A stretch of 64,000 bases of DNA from Cacconaster sp045599325. GTDB taxonomy: Bacteria; Bacteroidota; Bacteroidia; Bacteroidales; UBA932. Within the stretch, counting starts at the first letter, position 1. Each line of letters starts with the position of its first letter. Below, one piece after another: positions 40,763-49,174 of this stretch. A model generated the notes under the pieces. It searched no databases. It had not been told where the DNA came from and saw nothing but the letters and a program-made list of their open reading frames with translations. The stretch spans positions 1 to 64,000 of the forward strand of contig JAZRVT010000021.1 of NCBI GenBank assembly GCA_045599325.1, given 5' to 3'. Position numbers and translations under genes: made by a program.

Positions 40763-43700
40763 ATGAAAAAAACTCTTGTTGCAATCGCGGCCTTGCTTGC
40801 GTCAGCCGCTCTCTCATTCGCCCAGCCGAAAGCCCCCGAGGCCTTCAAGCCGATGGGCGATTCAATTTCAAACTATCTCAGGAACAATACTCTTGTCCGT
40901 TCACGTGTCTCTGTGAAAGATGTCGTGAAGGGCAAGAAGACTCTTGATATCTATCTGAGCGACGGAATCTCCGACTTTCCGATCCGCGACAAGGAGTATG
41001 CTGACATCTATGCCATCGCCCGCGGACTCCTCCCTGAGGAGTATGCTTCATATGCCGGCAAGGTCCGCATCTTCGGCGCCGGCGTGGCGCTCGAGAACCT
41101 CAAGAGCAACTTCTACTCCGAGAAGAGGGACGCCACCCCTGTCAAGGAGCACGAGAAGTATGCTGAGAAGTATCACAGGAAACTCGCGGCTCCGCTTGTG
41201 AAGAACACTTCAAAGCCTTATTCCGTGGACAAAGGGCTGCAGAACAGGCATATCGCTATGTGGCAGAGCCACGGATTCTATTTCGAGACTTCCCTCAAGC
41301 GCTGGGAGTGGCAGCGCGCCCGCTGCTGGCAGACCGTGGAGGACCTCTACACTCAGAGCTATGTGCTTCCTTTCCTCGTGCCTATGCTCGAGAATGCCGG
41401 CGCTGTCGTGATGCTTCCGCGCGAGCGCGACTGGAACGTCTACGAGCAGGTGGTCGACAACGACGACCCGCTGAGCGCATACCGTGAGACAGGTGCGTGG
41501 GGCGACGCTCCGGAGAAGGGCTTCGCTAATCCGAAGGAGACTTATACTTTCGGCGAGAACCCGTTCAAGATGGGTACCGCACGTATGGCGAAGGCCGCAG
41601 GCAAGGATACCCCGAAGAGCACTGTCCACTGGATTCCGAACATCCCTGCGGCATCATCGCTCACAGGCCCGGTCGCAGTCTATGTCTCTTACCAGACCGT
41701 GAAGAACAGCACGACTGCAGCTCACTATACAGTCAGGCACAAGGGCGGCGAGACCACTTTCAGCGTCAACCAGCAGATGGGCGGCGGCACCTGGATCTTC
41801 CTCGGCAAGTTCGAGTTCGAGGAGGGCGCTCTTCCTGAGCAGGGTGTCTGGCTCACCAACGAGACAGAGGCCGCAGGCAGCTTCGTGACTGCAGACGCTG
41901 TCAAGTTCGGCGGCGGAATGGGCAACATCGCGCGCAAGCCTGACACTGACATCGACCGCAACGGCGACCCTGTCGAGTTCGAGACGCTCCCTGAGGTTTC
42001 CGGATACCCGCGCTTCACCGAGGGCTCACGCTACTGGCTGCAGTGGGCCGGCTACGTCGACTCCGTCTATTCCTACAGCCACGGCGTCAACGACTATAAC
42101 GACGACTATATGTCACGTCCGCGCTGGGTCAACGCCCTCCTCGGCGGATCGTACATCAACCCTAAGGCTCCGGGATACAATATCCCTGTCGACCTTTCAT
42201 TCGCCTTCCATTCAGACGCCGGCAATGTGCTCGACGACTCGATCATCGGCACACTCTCCATCTACACAAGACTCTCCAACGACAAGGACACCTATGTCAA
42301 CAAGGAGAGCCGCAACAATGTGCGTGAGCTCGCCGACATCGTCCAGACCGAAATCGTCAATGACATCCGTGCCAGCTACGAGCCGAAGTGGGCGCGCCGC
42401 CAGCTCTGGGACCGCTCCTATGCTGAGAGCCGTATCCCTGAGGTTCCGGGAATGCTCCTCGAGCTTCTCTCGCACCACAACCTCGCAGATATGCGCTACG
42501 GCCTCGACCCTTCATTCAGGTTCACCGTCTCCCGCTCAATATATAAAGGTATGGTCAAGTATCTGGCCTACATCAACAATTTCGAATACTGCATCCAGCC
42601 GCTTCCTGTCTCCGCTTTCTCTTCAAGCCTCAGCGGAAGCGAGCTGACTCTCTCCTGGGCTCCGACGCCGGACCCTGCTGAGGAGACCGCCGTCCCTTCA
42701 GGATATGTGGTCTACTCCCGCATCGATGAGGGAGGCTTCGACAACGGACAGCTGGTTTCCGGCACAAGCTTCAAGGCAACCCTCGAGCCGGGCCACATCT
42801 ACAGCTTCAAGGTCTCCGCTGTCAATGACGGCGGCGAGAGCTTCCCGAGCGAGATACTTTCAGCCGGCATCGTTTCCAAGGATGCCCCTGTGGCACTGGT
42901 GGTCAACAACTTCAACAGGGTCAGCGCTCCTGTAAGCTTCGCTTCGCGCGACTCCTCATACGCAGGCTTCCAGAACGGGCTTGACTCAGGCGTGCCATAC
43001 GGCTGGGACATCTCATTCATCGGCCCTCAGTATGAGTTCCGCCGCCATATCGACTGGACTGACGACGACAGCTGCGGTTTCGGCTCGTCAAGTTCAGATT
43101 ATGAGACCCGCCCGATTGCAGGAAACACCTTCGACTATCCGTATATCCACGGCAAGGCCCTGATGGCGGCAGGCTACAGCTTCATCTCCTCCAACCGCGC
43201 AGCGGTGGAGCAGGGAAGTGTCTCCGCAAAGGGATTCGATATGCTCGACGTGATCTGCGGCAAGCAGGTGACCACCCAGGTGGGACGCAAGGGCGCCTGC
43301 GAGCTCAAGTACCCTATCTTCACAAAGGGTATCCAGAAACTCATAAGCGACTATGCCGCTGCAGGAGGCAACATCTTCATCTCAGGCGCTAACATCGCTT
43401 CTGACCTCTGGGAGCCGGTCTTCGGCTATGAGGTTACCGACGAGATGAGCAAGGAGAGTGTCGAGCCTGCAAAGAAGTTTGTCCAGGAGGTGCTTCACTA
43501 CCGCTGGATGACCAACCAGGCAACCCAGACTCCGCGTTTCCGCGTCGTGCAGAACAATCTCGGAGTCCCTGCTGACGGCAGCCGCTTCACCTGGCAGAAC
43601 CTTCCTAACCAGGAAATCTACTGCGTGGAGGCTCCGGATGCTCTTGTCCCTGTCGGAAAGGGTGCTTACACTCTCTGCCGCTATGAGAACACAATCTCCG

Positions 43701-43816
43701 CTGCGGTGGCATACAAGGGTGACTACAAGGTTGTCTCTCTCGGCGTTCCGTTCGAGGTCATCGCTGAGAACGGCCGGCTGATGCAGCTCATCGCCGGATT
43801 CTTCAAGGGAGAATAG
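40763..43816 (+). CDS. Amidase_3-like protein with golvesin-like and Fn3 domains
   Basis: A 1017-residue secreted protein (signal ending SFAQ). HIAMWQSHGFYFE (about 172) and AFHSDAGNVL (about 482) look like the two His-bearing metal motifs of an N-acetylmuramoyl-L-alanine amidase fold. They are separated by a long insertion (about 260-400) with a golvesin/CBM-like beta domain (GPVAVYVSYQTVKNS, later ADAVKFGGG). After about 620 there is a fibronectin type III domain (PSGYVVYSRIDEGGF), and the C-terminal 300 residues have a Rossmann-like look. Such proteins are often misnamed xanthan lyase. A cell-wall or surface-polymer hydrolase is likely. The next gene starts in its stop codon. Confidence 0.65.
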   Translation: MKKTLVAIAALLASAALSFAQPKAPEAFKPMGDSISNYLRNNTLVRSRVSVKDVVKGKKTLDIYLSDGISDFPIRDKEYADIYAIARGLLPEEYASYAGKVRIFGAGVALENLKSNFYSEKRDATPVKEHEKYAEKYHRKLAAPLVKNTSKPYSVDKGLQNRHIAMWQSHGFYFETSLKRWEWQRARCWQTVEDLYTQSYVLPFLVPMLENAGAVVMLPRERDWNVYEQVVDNDDPLSAYRETGAWGDAPEKGFANPKETYTFGENPFKMGTARMAKAAGKDTPKSTVHWIPNIPAASSLTGPVAVYVSYQTVKNSTTAAHYTVRHKGGETTFSVNQQMGGGTWIFLGKFEFEEGALPEQGVWLTNETEAAGSFVTADAVKFGGGMGNIARKPDTDIDRNGDPVEFETLPEVSGYPRFTEGSRYWLQWAGYVDSVYSYSHGVNDYNDDYMSRPRWVNALLGGSYINPKAPGYNIPVDLSFAFHSDAGNVLDDSIIGTLSIYTRLSNDKDTYVNKESRNNVRELADIVQTEIVNDIRASYEPKWARRQLWDRSYAESRIPEVPGMLLELLSHHNLADMRYGLDPSFRFTVSRSIYKGMVKYLAYINNFEYCIQPLPVSAFSSSLSGSELTLSWAPTPDPAEETAVPSGYVVYSRIDEGGFDNGQLVSGTSFKATLEPGHIYSFKVSAVNDGGESFPSEILSAGIVSKDAPVALVVNNFNRVSAPVSFASRDSSYAGFQNGLDSGVPYGWDISFIGPQYEFRRHIDWTDDDSCGFGSSSSDYETRPIAGNTFDYPYIHGKALMAAGYSFISSNRAAVEQGSVSAKGFDMLDVICGKQVTTQVGRKGACELKYPIFTKGIQKLISDYAAAGGNIFISGANIASDLWEPVFGYEVTDEMSKESVEPAKKFVQEVLHYRWMTNQATQTPRFRVVQNNLGVPADGSRFTWQNLPNQEIYCVEAPDALVPVGKGAYTLCRYENTISAAVAYKGDYKVVSLGVPFEVIAENGRLMQLIAGFFKGE

Positions 43817-44961
43817 TGAAAAGGATCCTCTGCACCGTCGCCCTGGCGGCCGTCATCGTTATGACGGCTGTCGAGGGGACGTGGGGGACTCCGATGCACA
43901 GCAGCCCGTTCTTTGTGGCTGCTGTTTTTCTTATGATGGTCCTGCTGGTCGTCAGGATTGTGGAGGAACTGCGGATGCGCTCTGACCGGGTGGCTGCGGA
44001 TGGCGTCCTGACGGGGCTGCTGAGCCACTGCGGGGCTTTTGTCCTCTGTCTGGGGTCGCTGCTGGGCTCTGTCAGTATGGCCGACGTGCAGATGGTGGCC
44101 ATAGAGGGGCAGCCCTGTGATACCGCATATTCCCGCGACGGCAGTATGGTGCGGCTGCCGTTCAGTGTCACTCTGAAGGAGTTCCGCACCGATTATTATG
44201 AGGATGGCGTCAGCCCGAAGCAGTACAGCAGCACCTTCACCGTTGACGGCCGTGAACTGCTGACCTCTGTCAACCATCCCTGCCGGTACGGCGGCTACCG
44301 CTTCTATCAGCTTGATTATGACCGGGACAGGGGAGAGTATTCTGTCCTGAAGCTGGTCCGCGACCCGTGGCTCCCGCTGGTCTATGCCGGTTTGGTCCTG
44401 CTTGCCGCGGGCGCTCTGCTGCAGCTGCGCCGCAGCTGGAAGGGACGGTGGCTCTTTGCTGTCATCCTGGCCGTAGCCGCGGCCTTCACTCTGATTTCTG
44501 TGGCCCGCATCAATTTCGGCACTCTTGTGCCTGCGCTCAGAAGCCTGTGGTTCATACCGCATCTGGCACTCTATATGATTGCCTATGCCTCGCTTGCCAT
44601 TGCTCTGGTGCTCTGCATACTGTCTCTCACCGGGGCCGGCACCGGGAAGCTTGGTTCTCTTGGCTCTCTTGCCTCAAGGCTCTCTTCCACTGCTTCGTCG
44701 CTGCTGCTTCTCGGGATGGTCTGCGGTGCGGTCTGGGCGGATGTGGCCTGGGGCCACTGGTGGACGTGGGATGCGAAGGAGTGCTGGGCGGCTGTGACCT
44801 GGCTGCTGACTGTCGCCGGGACCCATCTCCCTGACTCCCTCCGCAAGCGGCGCTCTACGCTGCTTGTCTGCATCATTCTTTCATTCCTGGCAATGCAGGT
44901 GGCCTGGTATGGCGTCGGCTACCTTCCGGCCTCCCTGACCAGCCTGCACACTTACAGATAG
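43816..44961 (+). CDS. Compact ResB-CcsA-type cytochrome c biogenesis protein
   Basis: A 381-residue membrane protein starting with GTG inside the previous TAG stop. The N-terminal half (three helices plus a periplasmic segment with PFSVTLKEF and YRFYQLDYDRD) is ResB-like. The C-terminal half is CcsA-like, with the heme-handling WWD motif WGHWWTWDAKECWA and several helices. It should deliver and ligate heme to periplasmic c-type cytochromes. It is much shorter than typical fused CcsBA proteins, and no cytochrome or nrf gene is adjacent. Confidence 0.8.
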   Translation: MKRILCTVALAAVIVMTAVEGTWGTPMHSSPFFVAAVFLMMVLLVVRIVEELRMRSDRVAADGVLTGLLSHCGAFVLCLGSLLGSVSMADVQMVAIEGQPCDTAYSRDGSMVRLPFSVTLKEFRTDYYEDGVSPKQYSSTFTVDGRELLTSVNHPCRYGGYRFYQLDYDRDRGEYSVLKLVRDPWLPLVYAGLVLLAAGALLQLRRSWKGRWLFAVILAVAAAFTLISVARINFGTLVPALRSLWFIPHLALYMIAYASLAIALVLCILSLTGAGTGKLGSLGSLASRLSSTASSLLLLGMVCGAVWADVAWGHWWTWDAKECWAAVTWLLTVAGTHLPDSLRKRRSTLLVCIILSFLAMQVAWYGVGYLPASLTSLHTYR

Positions 44962-45056
44962 CGGCTTCGCAGCGGGAGAAAATGTGGTCCCGGTCACCTG
45001 CGTCGGCGGGCGGGCTCACTTCCTATTCGATGCCTTCGCTGCGGAACCCCAGTGAA

Positions 45057-45893
45057 TCAGTGCTTCAGGCTTTTGTAGTCGTCTTCGGCTTTGATCTTGT
45101 TGATGATGGTGGTGACGGTGCGGTAGATTTCGCCGTTTTCGCGGTAGTCTGCCTTGCAGATGAAATTCACGCGGTCCTGGCGAAGCAGCTTGCGGGCAGT
45201 CTCCGACTTGCGGGTGTCCGATTCATTGAAGACAGCAATCGAATTGCCGCCGAACATCTTGACAATCTTCATGCAAGGTATGTCAGTAGTTCCGTCTCCC
45301 AGGTAGATCATATTGCTGAAAGGCACCGGCTTGTCATCCTCTGCCTGGCTCTCGTTCACCTTGGTGTTGTCACTGATGTCCAGAATGCCCTTGGCAATCT
45401 TGAAGAGGAACTGAGTCTTGCCGGTGTAGTCCACGGCCACGGCAGGCCAGACTGCCACGCCCGATTCGTCATACCAGAACGAGCAGGCGAAAATCTTCTT
45501 GAACTCCCCGGCGATAGGGGTGCCCTCGATGAGTTCGGTCTGTCCGGAGGAGTTGATGTAGTGCTCCACGTTCACCCCGTGCTCCTCGCCGTAGCGGTTG
45601 ATGAGCGAGAACCACTCCCTGACTCCTTCAAAGAGCTCGATATGCTTGCCGAAAGAGACAAACGACTCGCGTGTGAGGGAGATGCCCTTGTCCTTCGCCT
45701 CATCGATCATCAGTTTCATATAGGAGAGGATGCTGCTGACCTCCTGTCCCTCCGGGACCTGGTTGCTCTTTGTCCAGAACTCGTCCGGAGTCTGCCCGAT
45801 GGCCTGGATGAAGCCGAACTCCTGCATATTGCCCGGGGAGAGAGTTCCGTCGAAGTCGTAGATGAGCGCTACTGTCGGTTTCTTTCTGTTCAT
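45057..45893 (-). CDS. HAD-superfamily phosphatase, PSP-like
   Basis: 278 residues. Motif I is YDFDGTLSPGN, motif IV is IYLGDGTTDIPCM, and a mixed helical cap with unusual length lies between (about 20-150). This matches the phosphoserine-phosphatase-like HAD group, but the substrate is unknown. A plus-strand frame opposite is its shadow. It stands alone between the CcsBA-like gene and tRNA-Val. Confidence 0.82.
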   Translation of the reverse strand: MNRKKPTVALIYDFDGTLSPGNMQEFGFIQAIGQTPDEFWTKSNQVPEGQEVSSILSYMKLMIDEAKDKGISLTRESFVSFGKHIELFEGVREWFSLINRYGEEHGVNVEHYINSSGQTELIEGTPIAGEFKKIFACSFWYDESGVAVWPAVAVDYTGKTQFLFKIAKGILDISDNTKVNESQAEDDKPVPFSNMIYLGDGTTDIPCMKIVKMFGGNSIAVFNESDTRKSETARKLLRQDRVNFICKADYRENGEIYRTVTTIINKIKAEDDYKSLKH

Positions 45894-45931
45894 AAGGGCA
45901 AATATAGAAAAAATGAGTAAATTCGCGGAAC

Positions 45932-45958
45932 AAAAAAAGAGCCGCTCAAGGCGACTCT
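45932..45958 (-). terminator. Terminator of tRNA-Val
   Basis: On the minus strand AGAGTCGC pairs with GCGGCTCT (one G-T) around a 5-base loop and is followed by seven T, just downstream of the tRNA. Confidence 0.82.
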
Positions 45959-45961
45959 CTG

Positions 45962-46036
45962 TGGGAGTAATAGGATTCGAACCTATGACCCTCTGCTTGT
46001 AGGGCAGATGCTCTAAACCAGCTGCGCTATACTCCC
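45962..46036 (-). tRNA. tRNA-Val(UAC), with unusual positions
   Basis: Minus-strand cloverleaf: acceptor GGGAGTA with TACTCCC, T arm ATAGG-TTCGAAT-CCTAT, discriminator A, no CCA. The anticodon loop reads CCTACAA, giving anticodon TAC (Val), but position 33 is C instead of the nearly universal T. The D stem GCGC/GAGC has a G12-A23 mismatch. It has a good promoter and a terminator, so it is expressed or was until recently. Confidence 0.85.
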
Positions 46037-46051
46037 GTTGGTTTGGGACTG

Positions 46052-46081
46052 CAAAAATAGATATATTTTTAAGAAAACAAA
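46052..46081 (-). promoter_or_regulatory. tRNA-Val promoter
   Basis: The minus strand reads TTTG (46081-46078), 18 bases, TATTTTTG (46059-46052), 15 bases before the tRNA 5' end. Confidence 0.72.
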
Positions 46082-46088
46082 AATAAAA

Positions 46089-47198
46089 ATGAAAAAAACG
46101 CTACTATTTTTGGCTCTGGCAGCAATTATGGCTGTCGGATGCAACAAAGACAGGCAAGGATTCGAGCAGAAGGACGCAACCCTCTGCCAGATGACAGATT
46201 CCCTCGGGATTCCGTCGATGCAGCTTTCGTATTATGAGAAGGGCGGGGAGGTCCACACTGTCCTCTGCGGTGCCGACAAGGAGGTGCAGCAGGACGGCCG
46301 CGAACTCTACCAGGCCGCTTCGCTCAGCAAGGTCGTCTTCTCATATGTCGTGATGCGGCTTGTGGACGAGGGCAAGATCGACCTCGACACTCCGGTTGCT
46401 GAATACACCGACATCGACCGTTTCGAAGACAAGGAGATGGCCGCGAAGATCACTCCGCGTATGGTCCTCTCACACACGACCGGCCTCTACAACTGGGCAG
46501 ACTCTCCGTCTGCAGAGTCCTGGCCGACCAGCACCATCACCTTCCACTATCCTGTGGACTCCTGCTACGGCTACTCGGGCGAGGGCTATGCCTTCCTGCA
46601 GCGCGCCGCTGAAGCAGTCGGCGGAAAGAGCCTGAACGACCTGGCCACTGAATATGTGTTCGAGCCTTTCGATATGCCGCTCTCCTACTACTGCTGGCGA
46701 CCGGAATACGACGAGCTTGCCCTCTGCGGCTTCAACCTCGAGGGCGAGAACAGGGGCAGGCGCGAGGGACTCGAGTCCAACTGCGCATTCACCCTCCGCA
46801 CCAACAGCCAGGAGTATATGAACTTCCTTGTGCACGCCGTGCTCAACGGCGAGGGGCTGACCCCGGAGACTTACAAGGAGTGGCTCACTCCGCGCTCACA
46901 CGCTATCCGCTATGCCAACGAAGTGCGCGAATGCGACAAGGATATGTACTGGTGCCTGGGTATGGGCGTAAAGGTCACCTTCGACGCCGAGGGCAACCCT
47001 GTCCCTGCACAGTACTGGCACTGGGGCGACAACGGTTCCTGGAAGGCCCTCTATGTGGTGGACCTCAATGCCGGCAAGGTTATGGACTACTTCACCAACA
47101 GCGCAAAAGGCCACTACTTCTGCGATGAAGTCTGTGGCCTTTATATGGGCGAATCCTACGGCATCGAGCCGTGGATAGATGAGAGGGACGACGACTAG
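46089..47198 (+). CDS. Serine hydrolase of the beta-lactamase/DD-peptidase fold, lipoprotein
   Basis: 369 residues. The start at 46089 gives lipobox AVGC. SLSK (Ser78-Lys81) is the SxxK nucleophile motif, and YSG in CYGYSGEGY is the YxN-type motif (Gly replacing Asn). WHWGDNGSWK supplies the third motif region. Class C beta-lactamase-like proteins of this type act as DD-peptidases, esterases or D-amino-acid amidases. The substrate cannot be fixed. Its stop overlaps the stop of the convergent paralogue at the shared CTAG. Confidence 0.83.
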   Translation: MKKTLLFLALAAIMAVGCNKDRQGFEQKDATLCQMTDSLGIPSMQLSYYEKGGEVHTVLCGADKEVQQDGRELYQAASLSKVVFSYVVMRLVDEGKIDLDTPVAEYTDIDRFEDKEMAAKITPRMVLSHTTGLYNWADSPSAESWPTSTITFHYPVDSCYGYSGEGYAFLQRAAEAVGGKSLNDLATEYVFEPFDMPLSYYCWRPEYDELALCGFNLEGENRGRREGLESNCAFTLRTNSQEYMNFLVHAVLNGEGLTPETYKEWLTPRSHAIRYANEVRECDKDMYWCLGMGVKVTFDAEGNPVPAQYWHWGDNGSWKALYVVDLNAGKVMDYFTNSAKGHYFCDEVCGLYMGESYGIEPWIDERDDD

Positions 47199-48358
47199 TA
47201 GCCGAGAATCTCCTCGAATTTCTGCATAAGTTCGTAACGGTCCCAGTCGGCCCGGTTTGCGAAGATAAGGATCAGCGCGTTGCTCTCAGGGTAGCGCGCT
47301 GCCAGTATCTTGAAGCCGCCGTTGTCGCCGGTGTGGTAGATGACCTCGGCAGTGGTGTCGGTCTTCGGCTCGATGAACCAGCCGTAGCCGTACCAGGTGT
47401 TCGGACGGTTCTGGTAGTCGCTGTACGGACTGTCGGTGCAGCATACCTTAGGTGACTGTGCCATCACGCGGCTCTCTTCGCTGATGACTTTGTTTTCGCG
47501 GAGTGCCTTCTCCCACTGCAGGAACTGGTGGGTGGAGGTGTAGATGCCGCCGTCAGGTTTTGTTGCGAAGAAGGTCTCCTCGCCGTAGTCGAGCTCATAC
47601 CAGTTCTTCGGACCCTCGACAGGGGTTGCAGATGCAGTGCGCTCCTCAGGCATATCGGTGGTGTCCTCATACTCGTAGCCGTGGGCCATGTTCGGGATCT
47701 GGTCCTCGATGGCAGGGTCGAAGTAGAGAGTCTGGTTCATTCCGGCAGGGATGAAGATGTTCGCGGTCACGTACTCGGTGAAAGGCTTTCCGCTGACCTT
47801 CGACACGATGTCGCCGCAGAGGACGAAGGTCGGGTTCATATACTCATAGGCGTCGCCAGGGGCGAATCTCAGGAAGTCGAGTTTGGTGAGGTATTCCATT
47901 GCGCGCGCGTCGTCGCCGTGGATGCGCTCCTCGAGGGTGTAGCCCCTGCGTGCGTCAGGCACTCCGGAGCAGTGGGAGAGAAGGTGACGGATCTTGATGT
48001 CGTTCCAGAAAGGTGCCTCATATTCAGGATGGAACTTGGATACAGGGTCGTCGAGCGAGAGCTCCCCGCGCTCCACCAGCTGGAGGATTGCAGTGGCTGT
48101 GAACTGCTTTGATACTGAAGCGATGTTGAAGAAGGTGTTGCCGTCGATCTTCGCCTTGGTGTCGATGTCGGCTATGCCGTAGCCTTTGTCGAAGATCACG
48201 TCGTCGCCCTGGAGGATGAGGACGGCCGCACCCGGTTCGTCTGCCGGGAAGAGCGATTCGCAGAGGCTGTCAATCTGCTTGAGGGCCTCTTTCTGGGGGT
48301 TGCTGCAGGAAATTGCTGCCATAACTGTTGCTGCGAGGATAATAAGAGTTTTTTTCAT
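47195..48358 (-). CDS. Serine hydrolase of the beta-lactamase fold, lipoprotein
   Basis: 387 residues with lipobox AISC. Ser81-Lys84 in ASVSKQF is the SxxK motif, YMN in YEYMNPTF is YxN, and HTGDNGG is the third motif, all intact. It is probably a periplasmic peptidase or esterase of the AmpC/Pab87 type rather than a resistance enzyme. It converges with the related lipoprotein gene at 46089, and the four-base CTAG overlap serves both stops. The two proteins are clearly distant paralogues. Confidence 0.85.
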   Translation of the reverse strand: MKKTLIILAATVMAAISCSNPQKEALKQIDSLCESLFPADEPGAAVLILQGDDVIFDKGYGIADIDTKAKIDGNTFFNIASVSKQFTATAILQLVERGELSLDDPVSKFHPEYEAPFWNDIKIRHLLSHCSGVPDARRGYTLEERIHGDDARAMEYLTKLDFLRFAPGDAYEYMNPTFVLCGDIVSKVSGKPFTEYVTANIFIPAGMNQTLYFDPAIEDQIPNMAHGYEYEDTTDMPEERTASATPVEGPKNWYELDYGEETFFATKPDGGIYTSTHQFLQWEKALRENKVISEESRVMAQSPKVCCTDSPYSDYQNRPNTWYGYGWFIEPKTDTTAEVIYHTGDNGGFKILAARYPESNALILIFANRADWDRYELMQKFEEILGY

Positions 48359-48403
48359 ATCAGTTTTGAGTGGCTTGAATTACAAATTTAATTAAATATA
48401 TCG

Positions 48404-48411
48404 TATTTTTG
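48404..48411 (+). promoter_or_regulatory. -7 box TATTTTTG of the DHODH-like/cinA operon
   Basis: TATTTTTG lies 19 bases before the ATG at 48431 in an AT-rich divergent gap. No clear -33 element. Confidence 0.5.
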
Positions 48412-48430
48412 CATAAGCAACCTTCAAGAT

Positions 48431-49174
48431 ATGGCTATTAAGGGCGATTCATTCCTTGTTCTGCGGATTCTCCGTTACATTCCCGGCGGGAGGGCCGTGG
48501 TGCGCGCTTTCCACAGGACCAAGACAGATGGCCTGCAGCGCACCGTGTTCGGCATCAGCTTCCCGACCCCTGTCGGAGTGGGCGGCGGCATAGACCGCAA
48601 GGGACAGTATTACAACGACCTGGCGGCATACGGACCTTCGTTCGTTGAAGTGGGTCCGCTCCGTGGCGTGACCGCCGCGATAGGCAGCCTGAAGAAGGAC
48701 CAGAAGCAGGTGGTGGTCTTCGCCAATCTGAGCAATGCCCGCAAGAACGTAGAGCGCTCCTTCTCGCTGATATACGACTTCGTTGACGCGATAGTCTTCA
48801 ACATCTCCTCGACATCCACCATTTCAGAAGTGATAGAGCATATCATCACCCTTCGCCGCTACAATGACGAATACAGGCCGATGCTCTTCAGGCTCTATCC
48901 CGACCTGACGCACGACCAGCTGGTCGACATTGTGGACTATGCCCTCAGCAGCGGCATCGACGGCTTCATAGTGCCTGTGGAGAATGTCGCGCAGATGAAG
49001 GAGATGTCGCACGACCTCCTGCCTGTCGTGGCATCCGGCTCCTTCGAATCGCCGGAGGCGGTTGCAGAGGCCCTCAAGGCCGGCGCCTCGCTGGTCGAGG
49101 TCCAGAACCAGCCGCTCGAATACGGCACGAACTTCATAAAGAGAGTTCATAAATTCCTCTACAGACAGCAATGA
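48431..49174 (+). CDS. Short dihydroorotate-dehydrogenase-like protein
   Basis: 247 residues. The segment TVFGISFPTPVGVGGGIDRKGQYYNDL followed by FVEVGP (given here as family landmarks) resembles the class 2 PyrD core, where FGLxFPNPVGLAAGFDKxG occurs. After this, the FMN/substrate part with TPRPQ and the NxGFNN loop is missing and replaced by SLKKDQKQVVVFANLS. The later GIDGFIVPVEN and VVASGSFESPEAV segments resemble barrel strands of the same family. It is about 100 residues shorter than PyrD, so it is probably not an active dihydroorotate dehydrogenase. The next gene, cinA, overlaps its stop by four bases. Confidence 0.65.
   Translation: MAIKGDSFLVLRILRYIPGGRAVVRAFHRTKTDGLQRTVFGISFPTPVGVGGGIDRKGQYYNDLAAYGPSFVEVGPLRGVTAAIGSLKKDQKQVVVFANLSNARKNVERSFSLIYDFVDAIVFNISSTSTISEVIEHIITLRRYNDEYRPMLFRLYPDLTHDQLVDIVDYALSSGIDGFIVPVENVAQMKEMSHDLLPVVASGSFESPEAVAEALKAGASLVEVQNQPLEYGTNFIKRVHKFLYRQQ

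Noticed and set aside
44982..45920. 312-codon plus-strand frame opposite the PSP-like HAD gene
   Set aside because: It is the antisense of a gene with clear HAD motifs (DFDGTLSPGN, GDGTTDIP) and has no recognisable features of its own.
46089..48358. Acquired beta-lactamase resistance genes
   Set aside because: Both are lipoproteins of the broad SxxK hydrolase family; one lacks the Asn of YxN, and no mobile element is near.
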